Made by a program: the position numbers and the translations under genes
NCBI RefSeq assembly: GCF_015330125.1
Contig: NZ_JADDXR010000002.1
Location: 3,298,685-3,362,684, forward strand
Direction: 5' to 3'
DNA from: Zobellia nedashkovskayae
GTDB lineage: Bacteria; Bacteroidota; Bacteroidia; Flavobacteriales; Flavobacteriaceae
DNA: 64,000 nt
Part shown: in pieces, positions 24,796 through 33,875 of the stretch
Numbering within the stretch: position 1 is the stretch's first letter
Layout: each line of letters begins with the position of its first letter
Notes under the pieces: generated by a model
What the model was told of the DNA's origin: nothing
Databases searched by the model: none
What the model saw: only the letters and a program-made list of their open reading frames with translations

Positions 24796-26703
24796 CTAAA
24801 GCACATTTTCAATAATCTCTTTAACCACTTCTGGATTTAATAGTGTACTTGTGTCTCCCAAGTTAGAAGTGTCGTTTGATGCTATTTTTCTAAGGATACG
24901 TCTCATGATTTTTCCGCTACGTGTTTTTGGTAAACCGGAAACAAACTGAATCTTATCTAATTTAGCAATAGGCCCTATATGCTCAGTAATCTGTTGATTG
25001 ATTTCTTTACGTAGATTATCTCGATCTCTGGTTTCTCCAAATTCCTTTAGAATGACATAGCCGTAAAGGGCATTTCCTTTTACTTCATGAGGGAAACCAA
25101 CAATGGCACTTTCAGCTACTGCTGGATGCTCATTAATTGAATCTTCAATTGGTGCGGTTCCCAAATTATGTCCCGAAACAATAATAACGTCATCTACGCG
25201 TCCTGTAATTCTGTAGTATCCTACAGCATCTCGTAAAGCGCCATCTCCCGTAAAGTACATGTCTTTATACGCGGTAAAGTAAGTGTCTCTATATCGTTCA
25301 TGATTGCCCCAGATGGTTCTAGCGATAGAGGGCCATGGAAATTTGATACACAACCTTCCTGATACTTGATTGCCTTTTAGCTCATTTCCTACTTCATCCA
25401 TCAAAGCGGGTTGTATTCCAATAAATGGCAGGGTCGCATATGTAGGCGCAGTAGGGGTAACGTATGGGATTGGGGTAATCATAATACCACCCGTTTCTGT
25501 TTGCCACCACGTATCTACAATAGGACTGTTATTTTTACCAACATTATTATTGTACCAATGCCAAGCTTCTTCGTTAATTGGCTCACCTACCGAACCTAGT
25601 ACTTTCAGTGATGAAAGGTCATGCTTTTCTACAAATTCTAAATTCTCTTTGGCTAAGGCACGAATTGCCGTTGGTGCAGTATAGAATTGATTCACTTTGT
25701 GTTTTTCTACAACCTCCCAAAACCGACCATAATCTGGGTAAGAAGGGACACCCTCAAACATAACGGTTGTTGCTCCGTTTGCCAATGGTCCATAAACAAT
25801 GTATGAATGTCCGGTTATCCAACCAATATCCGCAGTACACCAATAGACGTCTTCTTCTCTGTATTGAAATACGTTTTTAAAAGTATAAGCAGAATACACC
25901 ATATAGCCTCCGGTGGTATGCACCATTCCCTTTGGTGTTCCAGTAGAGCCTGAGGTGTAAAGAATGAACAATGGATCTTCTGCATCCATTATTTCGGCTA
26001 CACAGTCTGCATAAGCTTCATTAAGTAAAGGTTGTAACCATTTGTCACGCCCTTCTTCCATATGAATATCACTGTTTATGCGTTTGGCTACCAATACATT
26101 TTTAACTCCGGGACAATCCTCAAGAGCCTTGTCTACAATACCTTTAAGGTCTATGGATTTTGAACCACGAAAGGAGCCATCTGAGGTAAGTACTATTTTA
26201 CAATCGGAATCATTTATACGGGTAGCTAAAGCATTGGATGAAAAACCGGCGAAAACAACGGAATGTATCGCACCAATTCTAGCACAAGCCAAAAGTGAAA
26301 CGGCAAGTTCTGGAATCATAGGAAGGTAAATACAAACACGATCTCCCTTTTTAACGCCGTGGTCTTTTAGAACGTTTGCCATGCGGCAAACCCTTTCGTG
26401 TAGTTCTCTATAAGTGATGTGGAGCGCTTCTTCATTTGGGTCATTTGGCTCAAATATAATGGCTGTTTTATCCCCTCGGGTAGGGAGATGTCTGTCAAGA
26501 CAGTTATCCGTAATATTAAGTTTTGCACCCTCAAACCATTTAATTTCAGGCTTAGAAAAATCCCAACTTAATACGTTGTTCCATTTTTTACGCCAGACAA
26601 AATGTTCTTCCGCTATTTCTTCCCAAAAAGCTTCAGGGTTCCTAACGGATTTTCTATATACTTGGTAGTATTCTTCTAGGTGTTTGATGTGGTAATTACT
26701 CAT
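24796..26703 (-). CDS. acs: Acetyl-CoA synthetase
   Basis: Activates acetate to acetyl-CoA through acetyl-AMP. The 635-residue length is standard. It has the N-terminal ACAS_N region (IKHLEEYYQVYRKSVRNPEAFW), the AMP-binding P-loop ILYTSGSTGTPKGMVHT near 250, YGPLANGATTVMFEG near 293, DTWWQTETGGIM near 398, the hinge GRVDDVIIVSGHNLGT near 512, and the C-terminal PKTRSGKIMRR with the Lys that is acetylated in regulated enzymes near 596. It stands alone; the 179 bases upstream hold no clear -7 match. Confidence 0.97.
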   Translation of the reverse strand: MSNYHIKHLEEYYQVYRKSVRNPEAFWEEIAEEHFVWRKKWNNVLSWDFSKPEIKWFEGAKLNITDNCLDRHLPTRGDKTAIIFEPNDPNEEALHITYRELHERVCRMANVLKDHGVKKGDRVCIYLPMIPELAVSLLACARIGAIHSVVFAGFSSNALATRINDSDCKIVLTSDGSFRGSKSIDLKGIVDKALEDCPGVKNVLVAKRINSDIHMEEGRDKWLQPLLNEAYADCVAEIMDAEDPLFILYTSGSTGTPKGMVHTTGGYMVYSAYTFKNVFQYREEDVYWCTADIGWITGHSYIVYGPLANGATTVMFEGVPSYPDYGRFWEVVEKHKVNQFYTAPTAIRALAKENLEFVEKHDLSSLKVLGSVGEPINEEAWHWYNNNVGKNNSPIVDTWWQTETGGIMITPIPYVTPTAPTYATLPFIGIQPALMDEVGNELKGNQVSGRLCIKFPWPSIARTIWGNHERYRDTYFTAYKDMYFTGDGALRDAVGYYRITGRVDDVIIVSGHNLGTAPIEDSINEHPAVAESAIVGFPHEVKGNALYGYVILKEFGETRDRDNLRKEINQQITEHIGPIAKLDKIQFVSGLPKTRSGKIMRRILRKIASNDTSNLGDTSTLLNPEVVKEIIENVL

Positions 26704-26882
26704 TGTGTCTCGATTGTTTTAATTGATATGGTGTAGAAACCCTTCAAAATCACATAAAATAGAGAGGTATTCTATGTTTTTTTATCAGCAAAGGGAGGCG
26801 TGTTTTTCTTTTTTACATTTGCGGAAACGTACAGTATGGTGTTAAAAATAATAATTTTTCACTCTAATAATGTTAGCTGATT

Positions 26883-27959
26883 TTAACTAGGTAAAAATAA
26901 AACTCCGCTAGACGAGTCTCTTTTAGCGCCGGTTACAGAGCATAAAACATTCGTTTTTTTCTCTATTCTTAAAACGCCCATTAAAGCAAATACCAATGCT
27001 TCTTTAAATTCTAAAAGTTGTTTGGAAGGGACCACTACTTTTACGGCATCACCTAGTTTTTGTTGAAGCGTCTCTACAAGAAAGTCATTTAGAGCGCCAC
27101 CACCAGTAACAAATAAGGTGCTTCCAGATTTTTTCCTATTTGCTTTTATTTGGATAGCTACTTGTTCGCAGACATGATAAATACTGGTGCATAACAGATT
27201 TTCCATACTGTCTTCTGTGCTATCAACAATTGGAACCACCTTGTCTACAAACCATTCATACCCGATTGATTTAGGAAAGGGAAGTTTATAAAACTCCAAT
27301 CCGTTGAGTTTTTCAAGCATGTTGGTATTTATATTACCGTTTTTTGCCAGATTTCCTCCTGCGTCATAATCTAGGTCATTTTTTCTAGTAATATGGTTTA
27401 GAATCATGTTGGCTAGCCCAATATCGTAGGCAATGCGGCTACCATTGTATTCAAATGAGATATTACTGATACCTCCCAAATTCAAACAGTAATCATATTT
27501 ATTGAAAAATAATCGGTCACCAATAGGAACAAGAGGAGCTCCTTGACCACCAAGCGCCACATCATTGGTTCTAAAATCACATACTACTTTTTGTTTGCTG
27601 GCATTGGCCAAATGTTGACCGTTCCCTATCTGAAAGGTCAAGCCGTTTTCTGGTTGGTGATGTGTGGTATGCCCGTGACTAGAGATATAGTCTACTTCTA
27701 AGCCGTGATCATTAATAAACAAATCACACTGTTCGCCTAGCCATGTTCCGTAGCTATTGTGAAGCTTTAAAAGCGCATCGGCAGGTAAATAAATGGCATC
27801 TTTTAATTGGGTTTGCATTTCTGTGGAATAGGAAACACTTTTGGTTTTTTTGATGCCAAATTGCCACGTATGGCCCTCTTGCCAAATGGTACAATATGAA
27901 AGGTCCAGGCCATCTAATGACGTGCCTGACATGAGACCCAGAATTTTATATGTTTTCAT
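26883..27959 (-). CDS. anmK: Anhydro-N-acetylmuramic acid kinase
   Basis: AnmK opens the 1,6-anhydro ring of anhydro-MurNAc and phosphorylates it to MurNAc-6-phosphate, a step of cell-wall recycling. The 358-residue product begins with the family motif LGLMSGTSLDGLDL (residues 7-20), has SSHGHTTHHQP near 93-103, FRTNDVALGGQGAPLVPIGD near 124-143, NLGGISNIS near 155 and FVTGGGALNDFL near 282. It lies five bases after the NagZ-type gene and ends the ampG-nagZ-anmK run, next to nagB and murQ in the same block. Confidence 0.96.
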   Translation of the reverse strand: MKTYKILGLMSGTSLDGLDLSYCTIWQEGHTWQFGIKKTKSVSYSTEMQTQLKDAIYLPADALLKLHNSYGTWLGEQCDLFINDHGLEVDYISSHGHTTHHQPENGLTFQIGNGQHLANASKQKVVCDFRTNDVALGGQGAPLVPIGDRLFFNKYDYCLNLGGISNISFEYNGSRIAYDIGLANMILNHITRKNDLDYDAGGNLAKNGNINTNMLEKLNGLEFYKLPFPKSIGYEWFVDKVVPIVDSTEDSMENLLCTSIYHVCEQVAIQIKANRKKSGSTLFVTGGGALNDFLVETLQQKLGDAVKVVVPSKQLLEFKEALVFALMGVLRIEKKTNVLCSVTGAKRDSSSGVLFLPS

Positions 27960-27963
27960 AGTT

Positions 27964-29538
27964 TTAAACGGTTATTGGTAGTTTGCCCCGTGCTTCTAAA
28001 TTACCTAAAAAATGATTTGCTGCGACTTCTTGAAATGATTTTTGATTTTGATATGCAACCACAACAGCTTTTGCATTTTCTATATTGATGTGATTAAGCA
28101 CGTATGGATTTCCGAAGATGTAAAGAATTACATTTTTTGTGTTGATAAGTCTATTTATTAGAACAAGTTCTTCTTCAGTAAAACCGAAGTTATTGGTGGG
28201 CTTTACTTGGGGAGGGAAAAGTGCTAAAAGTATATTTTTAGTAACCTTATCTATTTCATTAGTTTTACTTATTAAAGTGAATTTTTTGTATTTACAAATC
28301 GATTTAAAAAATTGATTGTCAGTGTTTAATGAGATTGAAAGGCTTTTGAATTCAGTTTCTTTGAATGTGGCAATTATCTCTTTGGTTCCTTTAATCAATG
28401 AAAGACTTTGCTCTGCTATTTTACTGTTTAGCTCATAAGGATTAGTTAAGTCAGAAGTTACATTTTTCGAGGTTGATATTGCCTTTGTTTTTAGCTTCCA
28501 AATTCGGTTGAAACTATTTTCTATCGCTGTTTCTGTGGCATTTTTTAAGATGGTTTCAATTCCTTCTTTTATGTGCTCGGCAAAACAAAGTACATCGTTT
28601 CCGGCATCAAAAGCTAGCCATTCTAAATCCCCTTTTGTAGGAAAGTTTTTGGAAACTGCATGCATATTTAATGCATCAGAAATTACAACACCATCGTATC
28701 CCATTTCTGTTCTAAGAACCCCTTTAATAATATCTTTTGAAATGCTTGAAGGCGTGTCTTTTCCATTAGCCAGAGCAGGAACTGATAAATGCCCCGCCAT
28801 AACCGAATCTATTCCTTCTAGAATAAGTTTTTGAAAGGGGTACAGTTCGTTGTTTACTAAATCTTCTTTTGTCTTATTTATTAAGGGTAGACCTAAATGT
28901 GAATCCGTTGCGGTATCTCCGTGTCCCGGAAAATGTTTAATGCTAGTTAGTATGCCTTCTGAGCTGGTCCCATTAATATAGGCTAAGGCTTTTTGGGTGA
29001 CTTTAATTTTATCTTCTCCAAAAGAGCGGTACCCGATAACAGGGTTATTAGGATTGTTGTTGATGTCTACGCAAGGAGCAAGATTCCAGTGTATTCCCGC
29101 AGCTTTGCAGTCTTTTGCAATGTTTTTCCCTACCTCATAAATCAAGTTTTCTGAATTTTTTGGAATGGCGCCTAGGGTTATGGCATAAGGGTATTGCGGC
29201 GTTTTTTCAATTCGCATGGCCAATCCCCATTCGGCATCAATTGCAATCAGTAAGGGGTATTTAGCAGCTTTTTGATAACGGATGATTAGGTTTTGCAAGG
29301 TTTCAAAACTCTTCTCATTGGAGACTATTTTTTTCTTTCCTTCAAAATTGGTTGCGGCACTTGCTCTGCTATGGAAAAAGCATAATGAGCCAATATGATG
29401 TTCTTTAATGAGTTTTTCTAACTGTTGAATTTCCTCTTCGGTATCGTTTATAAAAGCTGCGGGCATGAATAACTGACCTACTTTCTCGGCTAAATTCAGC
29501 GTTTCTGTGGCTTTGCTGTATGGTAATATATTAGGCAT
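27964..29538 (-). CDS. nagZ: GH3 beta-N-acetylglucosaminidase, NagZ-like
   Basis: Cleaves GlcNAc from GlcNAc-anhydroMurNAc (peptides). No signal peptide is visible, fitting a cytoplasmic recycling role. The GH3 barrel includes LIAIDAEWGLAMR near 97, VIGYRSFGED near 160, and KHFPGHGDTATDSHLGLP near 200-217, which carries the His-Asp general acid pair special to NagZ; the nucleophile is expected in VVISDALNMHAV near 277. The C-terminal 150 residues are an additional GH3_C-like domain, making it 524 residues, longer than Gram-negative single-domain NagZ (about 340) and closer to two-domain forms. It overlaps the permease gene by eight bases. Confidence 0.9.
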   Translation of the reverse strand: MPNILPYSKATETLNLAEKVGQLFMPAAFINDTEEEIQQLEKLIKEHHIGSLCFFHSRASAATNFEGKKKIVSNEKSFETLQNLIIRYQKAAKYPLLIAIDAEWGLAMRIEKTPQYPYAITLGAIPKNSENLIYEVGKNIAKDCKAAGIHWNLAPCVDINNNPNNPVIGYRSFGEDKIKVTQKALAYINGTSSEGILTSIKHFPGHGDTATDSHLGLPLINKTKEDLVNNELYPFQKLILEGIDSVMAGHLSVPALANGKDTPSSISKDIIKGVLRTEMGYDGVVISDALNMHAVSKNFPTKGDLEWLAFDAGNDVLCFAEHIKEGIETILKNATETAIENSFNRIWKLKTKAISTSKNVTSDLTNPYELNSKIAEQSLSLIKGTKEIIATFKETEFKSLSISLNTDNQFFKSICKYKKFTLISKTNEIDKVTKNILLALFPPQVKPTNNFGFTEEELVLINRLINTKNVILYIFGNPYVLNHINIENAKAVVVAYQNQKSFQEVAANHFLGNLEARGKLPITV

Positions 29539-30805
29539 CTAATTTGGTCGATTTTTTCCCGAAATCTGCGGGGTATTTTATGAAATTCACTAAAAATAAA
29601 GCAGGAAGAGCTGCAATTACGACCCAAACAAAGAATCCGCCGTAACCCAGCCATTGTTGCATATAGCCACTAACCATACCCGGAAGCATCATTCCTAAAG
29701 CCATAAAGCCAGTTGCGATAGCATAGTGAGAGGTTTTTGACTTTCCTTCAGAAATATAGATGAGGTACATTAAGAAGGCGGCAAACCCAAAACCATAACC
29801 GAATTTTTCTAAAATTACTGTGCCTGTAACAGCATACACACTGGTTGTTTTGGTCATGGCTAAAATAGCATAAAGGACATTCGGAAGATTTAAGGAAATA
29901 ACCATAGGAAGCATCCATTTCTTAAGTCCATCTTTTGATATTAAAATACCTCCTAAAATGCCTCCAATGGAAAGAAAAATAACGCCTGCCGTACCAAAAA
30001 TTGTTCCCAGTTGTTCTGTAGAATAGCCTAAACCTCCCTTGTCTGGAGCGTCCAAGAGAAAAGGTGCTGCCATTTTCACCAATTGTGATTCCCCTAGACG
30101 GTAGGTTAGAATAAAAGCCAATGCAATACCAATTCCCGGTTTCTTAAAAAAGGAAGCGAACACTTCAAAAAAACCAGTTGGTTTGTCTTTGGTAACGTTT
30201 AATGAAGACTCATATTTGGGAGCTGCAAAAAAGTTTGAAACTGTAAGTGCTAGCATAAGAAAAGCTGCTGCGGTCATGGTAATACTCCATGCTTTTGAGT
30301 TGTCTCCGTATTTGTTTTCCAGAAATCCGGCCATAACAACAATAAGTCCCTCGCCAGTAACCATGGCCAATCGGTAAAATGTACTGCGCATACCCACAAA
30401 AAACGATTGTTTTTTCTCGGTGAGACCCAACATATAATAACCGTCTGAAGCAATGTCGTTGGTGGCAGAAGCAAACGCGGCCATCCAAAAACAGGCTAGG
30501 GTAGTGGTTAAAAATAAGCTAGTAGGGATAGTAAGGGCAACACCGAAAAGTGCCAATGCAATTAGTAGCTGCATGGATAAAAACCATTTTCGTTTTGTGC
30601 TTTTAAGGTCCACAAACGGACTCCATAACGGTTTTAAAACCCATGGCAAATACAAAAGGCTAGTGTATAAGCCAATGTCTTCATTGCTAACACCTAATTG
30701 TTTGTACATGATAACGGATACACTTACGACTAAAACGTATGGCAATCCTTGGGTAAAATATAAAATGGGTACCCAAACCCATGCTCCTTTGTCTTTTTCT
30801 ATCAT
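29531..30805 (-). CDS. AmpG-like muropeptide MFS permease
   Basis: A 424-residue inner-membrane protein with about twelve hydrophobic segments. The N-terminus (WVPILYFTQGLPYVLVVSVSVIMYKQLGVSNEDIGLYTSLL) and WVLKPLWSPFVDLKSTKRKW near 55-72 match the AmpG/PAT family of MFS transporters, as does FWMAAFASATNDIASDGYY near 106-124. AmpG imports GlcNAc-anhydroMurNAc with or without peptide. The next gene, overlapping by eight bases, is NagZ-like and the one after is anmK, which supports muropeptide import; a related sugar is possible. It starts the operon, 141 bases beyond the nagB terminator. Confidence 0.87.
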   Translation of the reverse strand: MIEKDKGAWVWVPILYFTQGLPYVLVVSVSVIMYKQLGVSNEDIGLYTSLLYLPWVLKPLWSPFVDLKSTKRKWFLSMQLLIALALFGVALTIPTSLFLTTTLACFWMAAFASATNDIASDGYYMLGLTEKKQSFFVGMRSTFYRLAMVTGEGLIVVMAGFLENKYGDNSKAWSITMTAAAFLMLALTVSNFFAAPKYESSLNVTKDKPTGFFEVFASFFKKPGIGIALAFILTYRLGESQLVKMAAPFLLDAPDKGGLGYSTEQLGTIFGTAGVIFLSIGGILGGILISKDGLKKWMLPMVISLNLPNVLYAILAMTKTTSVYAVTGTVILEKFGYGFGFAAFLMYLIYISEGKSKTSHYAIATGFMALGMMLPGMVSGYMQQWLGYGGFFVWVVIAALPALFLVNFIKYPADFGKKSTKLDA

Positions 30806-30922
30806 GAAGTTAAATGTGTAGCTTGAAGTTCAAAAGTGGTTTAAAGCTACTATTTTTTGTGGGTATTTTGGATAGCATACTTATCAAAGTGTAATGTTCT
30901 TATAAACAACGCCACTTATTCT

Positions 30923-30935
30923 ATCTTTTAAAGAT
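30923..30935. repeat. Small palindrome upstream of the permease operon
   Basis: ATCTTT-T-AAAGAT lies about 118 bases before the permease ATG and just before the nagB terminator. It may be an operator half, part of the terminator surroundings, or chance in AT-rich DNA. Confidence 0.25.
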
Positions 30936-30946
30936 TAAAAAATAGT

Positions 30947-30980
30947 AAAAGGCCTGTTAGCTAGAAGCAACAGGCCTTTT
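30947..30980 (-). terminator. Terminator of nagB
   Basis: The arms AAAAGGCCTGTT and AACAGGCCTTTT with a ten-base loop give a U-tract on both strands; it lies 18 bases past the nagB stop. Confidence 0.88.
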
Positions 30981-30998
30981 ATAATTTATTTTTTAAAA

Positions 30999-32927
30999 CT
31001 AAAATTTGTACCGTACAAAAGCTTCCATCGCCGCATAATGAGAAAGGCCCAGTGCACGATATCTTTCTGCCGTATTTTTGTTACGTTCTTCGGCACGCAT
31101 CCAAAACTCTCTGGAATCATCACCTTGAAACATAACCCCATCTTTTTGAGATTGGTGACAGAAAATGGCGTAACGTTTTTTAAGAACCTGACTAGGGCTC
31201 ATAGGTACGGCCATTTCAATTTCATCTACATCCCATTCGTGCCAAGCACCTCTATAAAGCCAAACCCAACAATCATCCATATAAGGTTCTGCTTTTAATC
31301 TATCTAGTGACTCAAAAATAGCATCAAGACATACTTTGTGTGTTCCATGAGGATCCGCTAAATCTCCTGCAGCATATATTTGGTGAGGTTTTATCTCTGT
31401 AATTATAGATTGTACAATTTCAATATCTTTTTCCGAAAGATTATTTTTCTTAATGGTTCCCGTTTCATAAAAAGGAAGATCTAAAAAGTGGACATGAGAA
31501 TCTTCTAACCCTAAGTAACGTACTGCTGCATAGGATTCTCCTCGTCTAATATTTCCTTTCAACTTTCTTACTTCAAGAGAATCAAAACTACTATCGCTTT
31601 TATCCTCAATGGAATCTATTATTTTCTGAGACTCATCTGATGGTCCTATTCGTTTTGATATTTCTGCATAGCGAAGTGCATCGGTATCCGACACGGCAAT
31701 ATTTCCGGAGGTTTGGTATACGACGTGAACTTCATGGCCTTGCTCTATCAATCTATCAAAAGTCCCACCCATTGAAATTACGTCATCATCTGGATGTGGG
31801 CTAAAAATAATAACTCGTTTTCTAGCTGGTTCTGCACGCTCAGGGCGGCTAGAATCATCGGCATTTGGTTTTCCACCAGGCCATCCGGTAATCGTATGCT
31901 GTAACTTATTAAACATTTTTATGTTTAAGTCGTAAGAGTCTTCCGTTGTCAATAAACCGGACATACCATTATCATTATAATCTTTGTCTGTTAGGCTAAG
32001 GATAGATTTTTTAGTTTCATCACAAAGCCAAACAATAGCTTTAGAAGTTAAGCTCTCCGTCCATTCTAATGATTCATCTACTAACCATGGCGTTTTATTT
32101 CGGGTAAGTTGGCTACCTGCGCCAGTATCCAAAACGAACGTACAGTTTTTATGGTTCTGTAAATAGGTTGCGGGAACTTGTGGGGATATCTCGCCTTCAA
32201 TCGTCTTTTTAATAATGTTGGCCTTGTTCTCCCCCCATCCTAAAAGCACTATTCTCTTAGCGCTCATAACTGTTGCAATACCCATGGTTATTGCTTTTCT
32301 AGGCACATTATCAATCCCTAAAAATGCAGGCGCTGCATCAACCAAGGTAATGTGGTCTAGGGTGATAACCCGTGTACCAGAATTGTAGTGCGATCCAGGT
32401 TCGTTAAAACCAACGTGGCCTGTACGTCCAATACCTAGTAGTTGAAAGTCTAAACCTCCGTTTTTCTTGATTTTTTCATCATAAGCAATGCAGTAATCAA
32501 TTACTTTGTCACTTGAAATCGTCCCGTCAGGAACATGAATATTTTCAGGAGCTATGTCCACATGATTAAAAAGGTGCTCGTGCATAAAATACCAGTAACT
32601 CTGACGATTATCCTTTTCCATAGGAAGGTACTCATCTAAGTTAAAGGTAACTACGTTGTGAAAACTTAGTTCTTCTTCTTTATGCATTCTTACCAATTCT
32701 TCGTAAACTCTAATAGGCGAAGAACCTGTGGCAAGACCTAAAACACAATTTTTATTGGCATCTTGTTTTTTTCTAATAAGCGCCGCAATTTCTTCGGCCA
32801 CTTTTATAGAAGCTTGATTTGAATCGGCAAAAATTACATTATGAATTTTTTCAAAACGGGTTTCTTCAAATTGTCCAACAGGTTTGTACCTGATATTTGC
32901 ACCATTTTTTTCTAAAATTGTTTTCAT
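30999..32927 (-). CDS. nagB: Glucosamine-6-phosphate deaminase fused to LmbE/PIG-L deacetylase domain
   Basis: From ATG 32927 the product is 642 residues. Residues about 28-275 are a NagB domain converting glucosamine-6-P to fructose-6-P and ammonia: LGLATGSSPIRVYEEL, FNLDEYLPM (Asp98-Glu99) and GIGRTGHVGFNEPG (His170). After a linker, residues about 370-560 are an LmbE/PIG-L N-deacetylase-like domain with the zinc motif PHPDDD (His378-Asp382) and DPHGTH (525-530), both intact. An earlier ATG at 32969 is rejected because the -7 element TATATTTG ends one base before it. The second domain could deacetylate an amino sugar, perhaps GlcNAc-6-P; that is inference. It is divergent from the DeoR regulator. 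Confidence 0.93.
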   Translation of the reverse strand: MKTILEKNGANIRYKPVGQFEETRFEKIHNVIFADSNQASIKVAEEIAALIRKKQDANKNCVLGLATGSSPIRVYEELVRMHKEEELSFHNVVTFNLDEYLPMEKDNRQSYWYFMHEHLFNHVDIAPENIHVPDGTISSDKVIDYCIAYDEKIKKNGGLDFQLLGIGRTGHVGFNEPGSHYNSGTRVITLDHITLVDAAPAFLGIDNVPRKAITMGIATVMSAKRIVLLGWGENKANIIKKTIEGEISPQVPATYLQNHKNCTFVLDTGAGSQLTRNKTPWLVDESLEWTESLTSKAIVWLCDETKKSILSLTDKDYNDNGMSGLLTTEDSYDLNIKMFNKLQHTITGWPGGKPNADDSSRPERAEPARKRVIIFSPHPDDDVISMGGTFDRLIEQGHEVHVVYQTSGNIAVSDTDALRYAEISKRIGPSDESQKIIDSIEDKSDSSFDSLEVRKLKGNIRRGESYAAVRYLGLEDSHVHFLDLPFYETGTIKKNNLSEKDIEIVQSIITEIKPHQIYAAGDLADPHGTHKVCLDAIFESLDRLKAEPYMDDCWVWLYRGAWHEWDVDEIEMAVPMSPSQVLKKRYAIFCHQSQKDGVMFQGDDSREFWMRAEERNKNTAERYRALGLSHYAAMEAFVRYKF

Positions 32928-32970
32928 AGAAGCTGCTCTTTTGTGTTTGTTGTGTGTCGTAATAACCATG

Positions 32971-32978
32971 CAAATATA
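32971..32978 (-). promoter_or_regulatory. -7 promoter element of nagB
   Basis: The minus strand reads TATATTTG, a TAnnTTTG match. It sits one base before an in-frame ATG at 32969, so transcription must begin at or past that ATG and translation most likely starts at 32927. Confidence 0.5.
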
Positions 32979-32996
32979 TGCAAAACAAAATGTATT

Positions 32997-33032
32997 TGCT
33001 GTTTTTTGCTTTTTTATAATGCTGTTTTATGC
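32997..33032. promoter_or_regulatory. Tandem 13-base direct repeats, candidate DeoR operator
   Basis: TGCTGTTTTTTGC at 32997-33009 and TGCTGTTTTATGC at 33020-33032 differ at one base and are 23 bases apart start to start, about two helical turns. They lie between divergent nagB and the DeoR gene, just upstream of the nagB -7 element. A weaker relative (TTTTGTTTTGC) is on the minus strand near 32980-32990. DeoR-family proteins often bind tandem repeats. Confidence 0.5.
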
Positions 33033-33074
33033 ATTTTTAATGATTGTTTAACTTTAAGTTAGTATAAAACGGCA

Positions 33075-33105
33075 ATTCTCAATTTTTGCTATCTTTGTTG
33101 AGAAT
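33075..33105. promoter_or_regulatory. Inverted repeat around the deoR-type gene promoter
   Basis: ATTCTCAA at 33075-33082 and TTGAGAAT at 33098-33105 are perfect inverted arms around 15 bases that include the -7 element 33090-33097. The arm spacing, start to start, is 23 bases, equal to that of the direct repeats nearby. A protein bound here would block the promoter. Confidence 0.45.
33090..33097 (+). promoter_or_regulatory. -7 promoter element of the DeoR-family gene
   Basis: TATCTTTG matches TAnnTTTG, 23 bases before the ATG at 33121. Confidence 0.5.
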
Positions 33106-33120
33106 ATAATTTAAAATGCA

Positions 33121-33870
33121 ATGTTAAAAGAAGAACGGCATCAGACAATTCTAAGTCAAGTTGAGATACACAACCGGATTTTATTAACTGATGTAGCCGA
33201 AAATCTAGATGTTTCTATTGATACCATAAGGCGTGATGTTAAGGAGCTGGATGCCGAGAATAAGTTACGCCGTGTACACGGTGGAGCAATATCATTAGGT
33301 TTTACCACCAATAGTGCTAAGAATAGTAATATTTATAGGCAAAAGGATAAGTTAATAATTGCTGAAAAAGCTTTAGGGCTTTTAAAAGATGGAAGCGTAA
33401 TTTTCATAGATGGAGGTACTACATGTATGGAGCTGGCGCATTTAATACCGTCTAATTTAAATTTGACCTGTTTTACCCATAGCCTTCCTGTTGCTATGGC
33501 GCTGCTAACAAAGCCAAATGTAACCGTTATTATGGTAGGTGGACAAGTTTCTACAGATTCGCAAACGACCATTGGGGCTAATGCAATTCATAATTTAGCA
33601 GAGATAAGGGTAGACTTCAGCTTTATAGGTACGGGATATGTAGATTCCAACTATGGGCTTACAGAATTTGATTGGGATATTGTACAGGTGAAAAAAGCAG
33701 TAATTAAATGCTCGAAAAAAACGGTACTTTTGTCCATCTCTGAGAAATTGAATTCGCAGCATCGCTATAAAACATGCGATATCAATGCAATTAATACGCT
33801 TATTACCGAGTTAAAGCCAGAGGACGATCTTTTAAGCTCATTTAGAAACCACGACATTAGAATTTTATAA
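33121..33870 (+). CDS. DeoR/GlpR-family transcriptional regulator
   Basis: A 249-residue repressor-type protein. The N-terminal winged helix (1-57) contains RHQTILSQVEIHNRILLTDVAENLDVSIDTIRRDVKEL and RRVHGGA, the DeoR signature. Residues about 75-235 are the DeoRC sugar-phosphate sensor fold, with IFIDGGTTCMELAHLI and FSFIGTGYVDSNYGLTEFD. It is five bases ahead of murQ and divergent from nagB, so it probably controls amino-sugar and cell-wall recycling genes, sensing a sugar phosphate such as MurNAc-6-P, GlcNAc-6-P or GlcN-6-P (inference). Direct and inverted repeats at its own promoter suggest autoregulation. Confidence 0.93.
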   Translation: MLKEERHQTILSQVEIHNRILLTDVAENLDVSIDTIRRDVKELDAENKLRRVHGGAISLGFTTNSAKNSNIYRQKDKLIIAEKALGLLKDGSVIFIDGGTTCMELAHLIPSNLNLTCFTHSLPVAMALLTKPNVTVIMVGGQVSTDSQTTIGANAIHNLAEIRVDFSFIGTGYVDSNYGLTEFDWDIVQVKKAVIKCSKKTVLLSISEKLNSQHRYKTCDINAINTLITELKPEDDLLSSFRNHDIRIL

Positions 33871-33875
33871 GCATT

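Noticed and set aside
30453..30821. Plus-strand open frame of 122 codons opposite the permease start
   Set aside because: Antisense to the AmpG-like gene, without motif or promoter.
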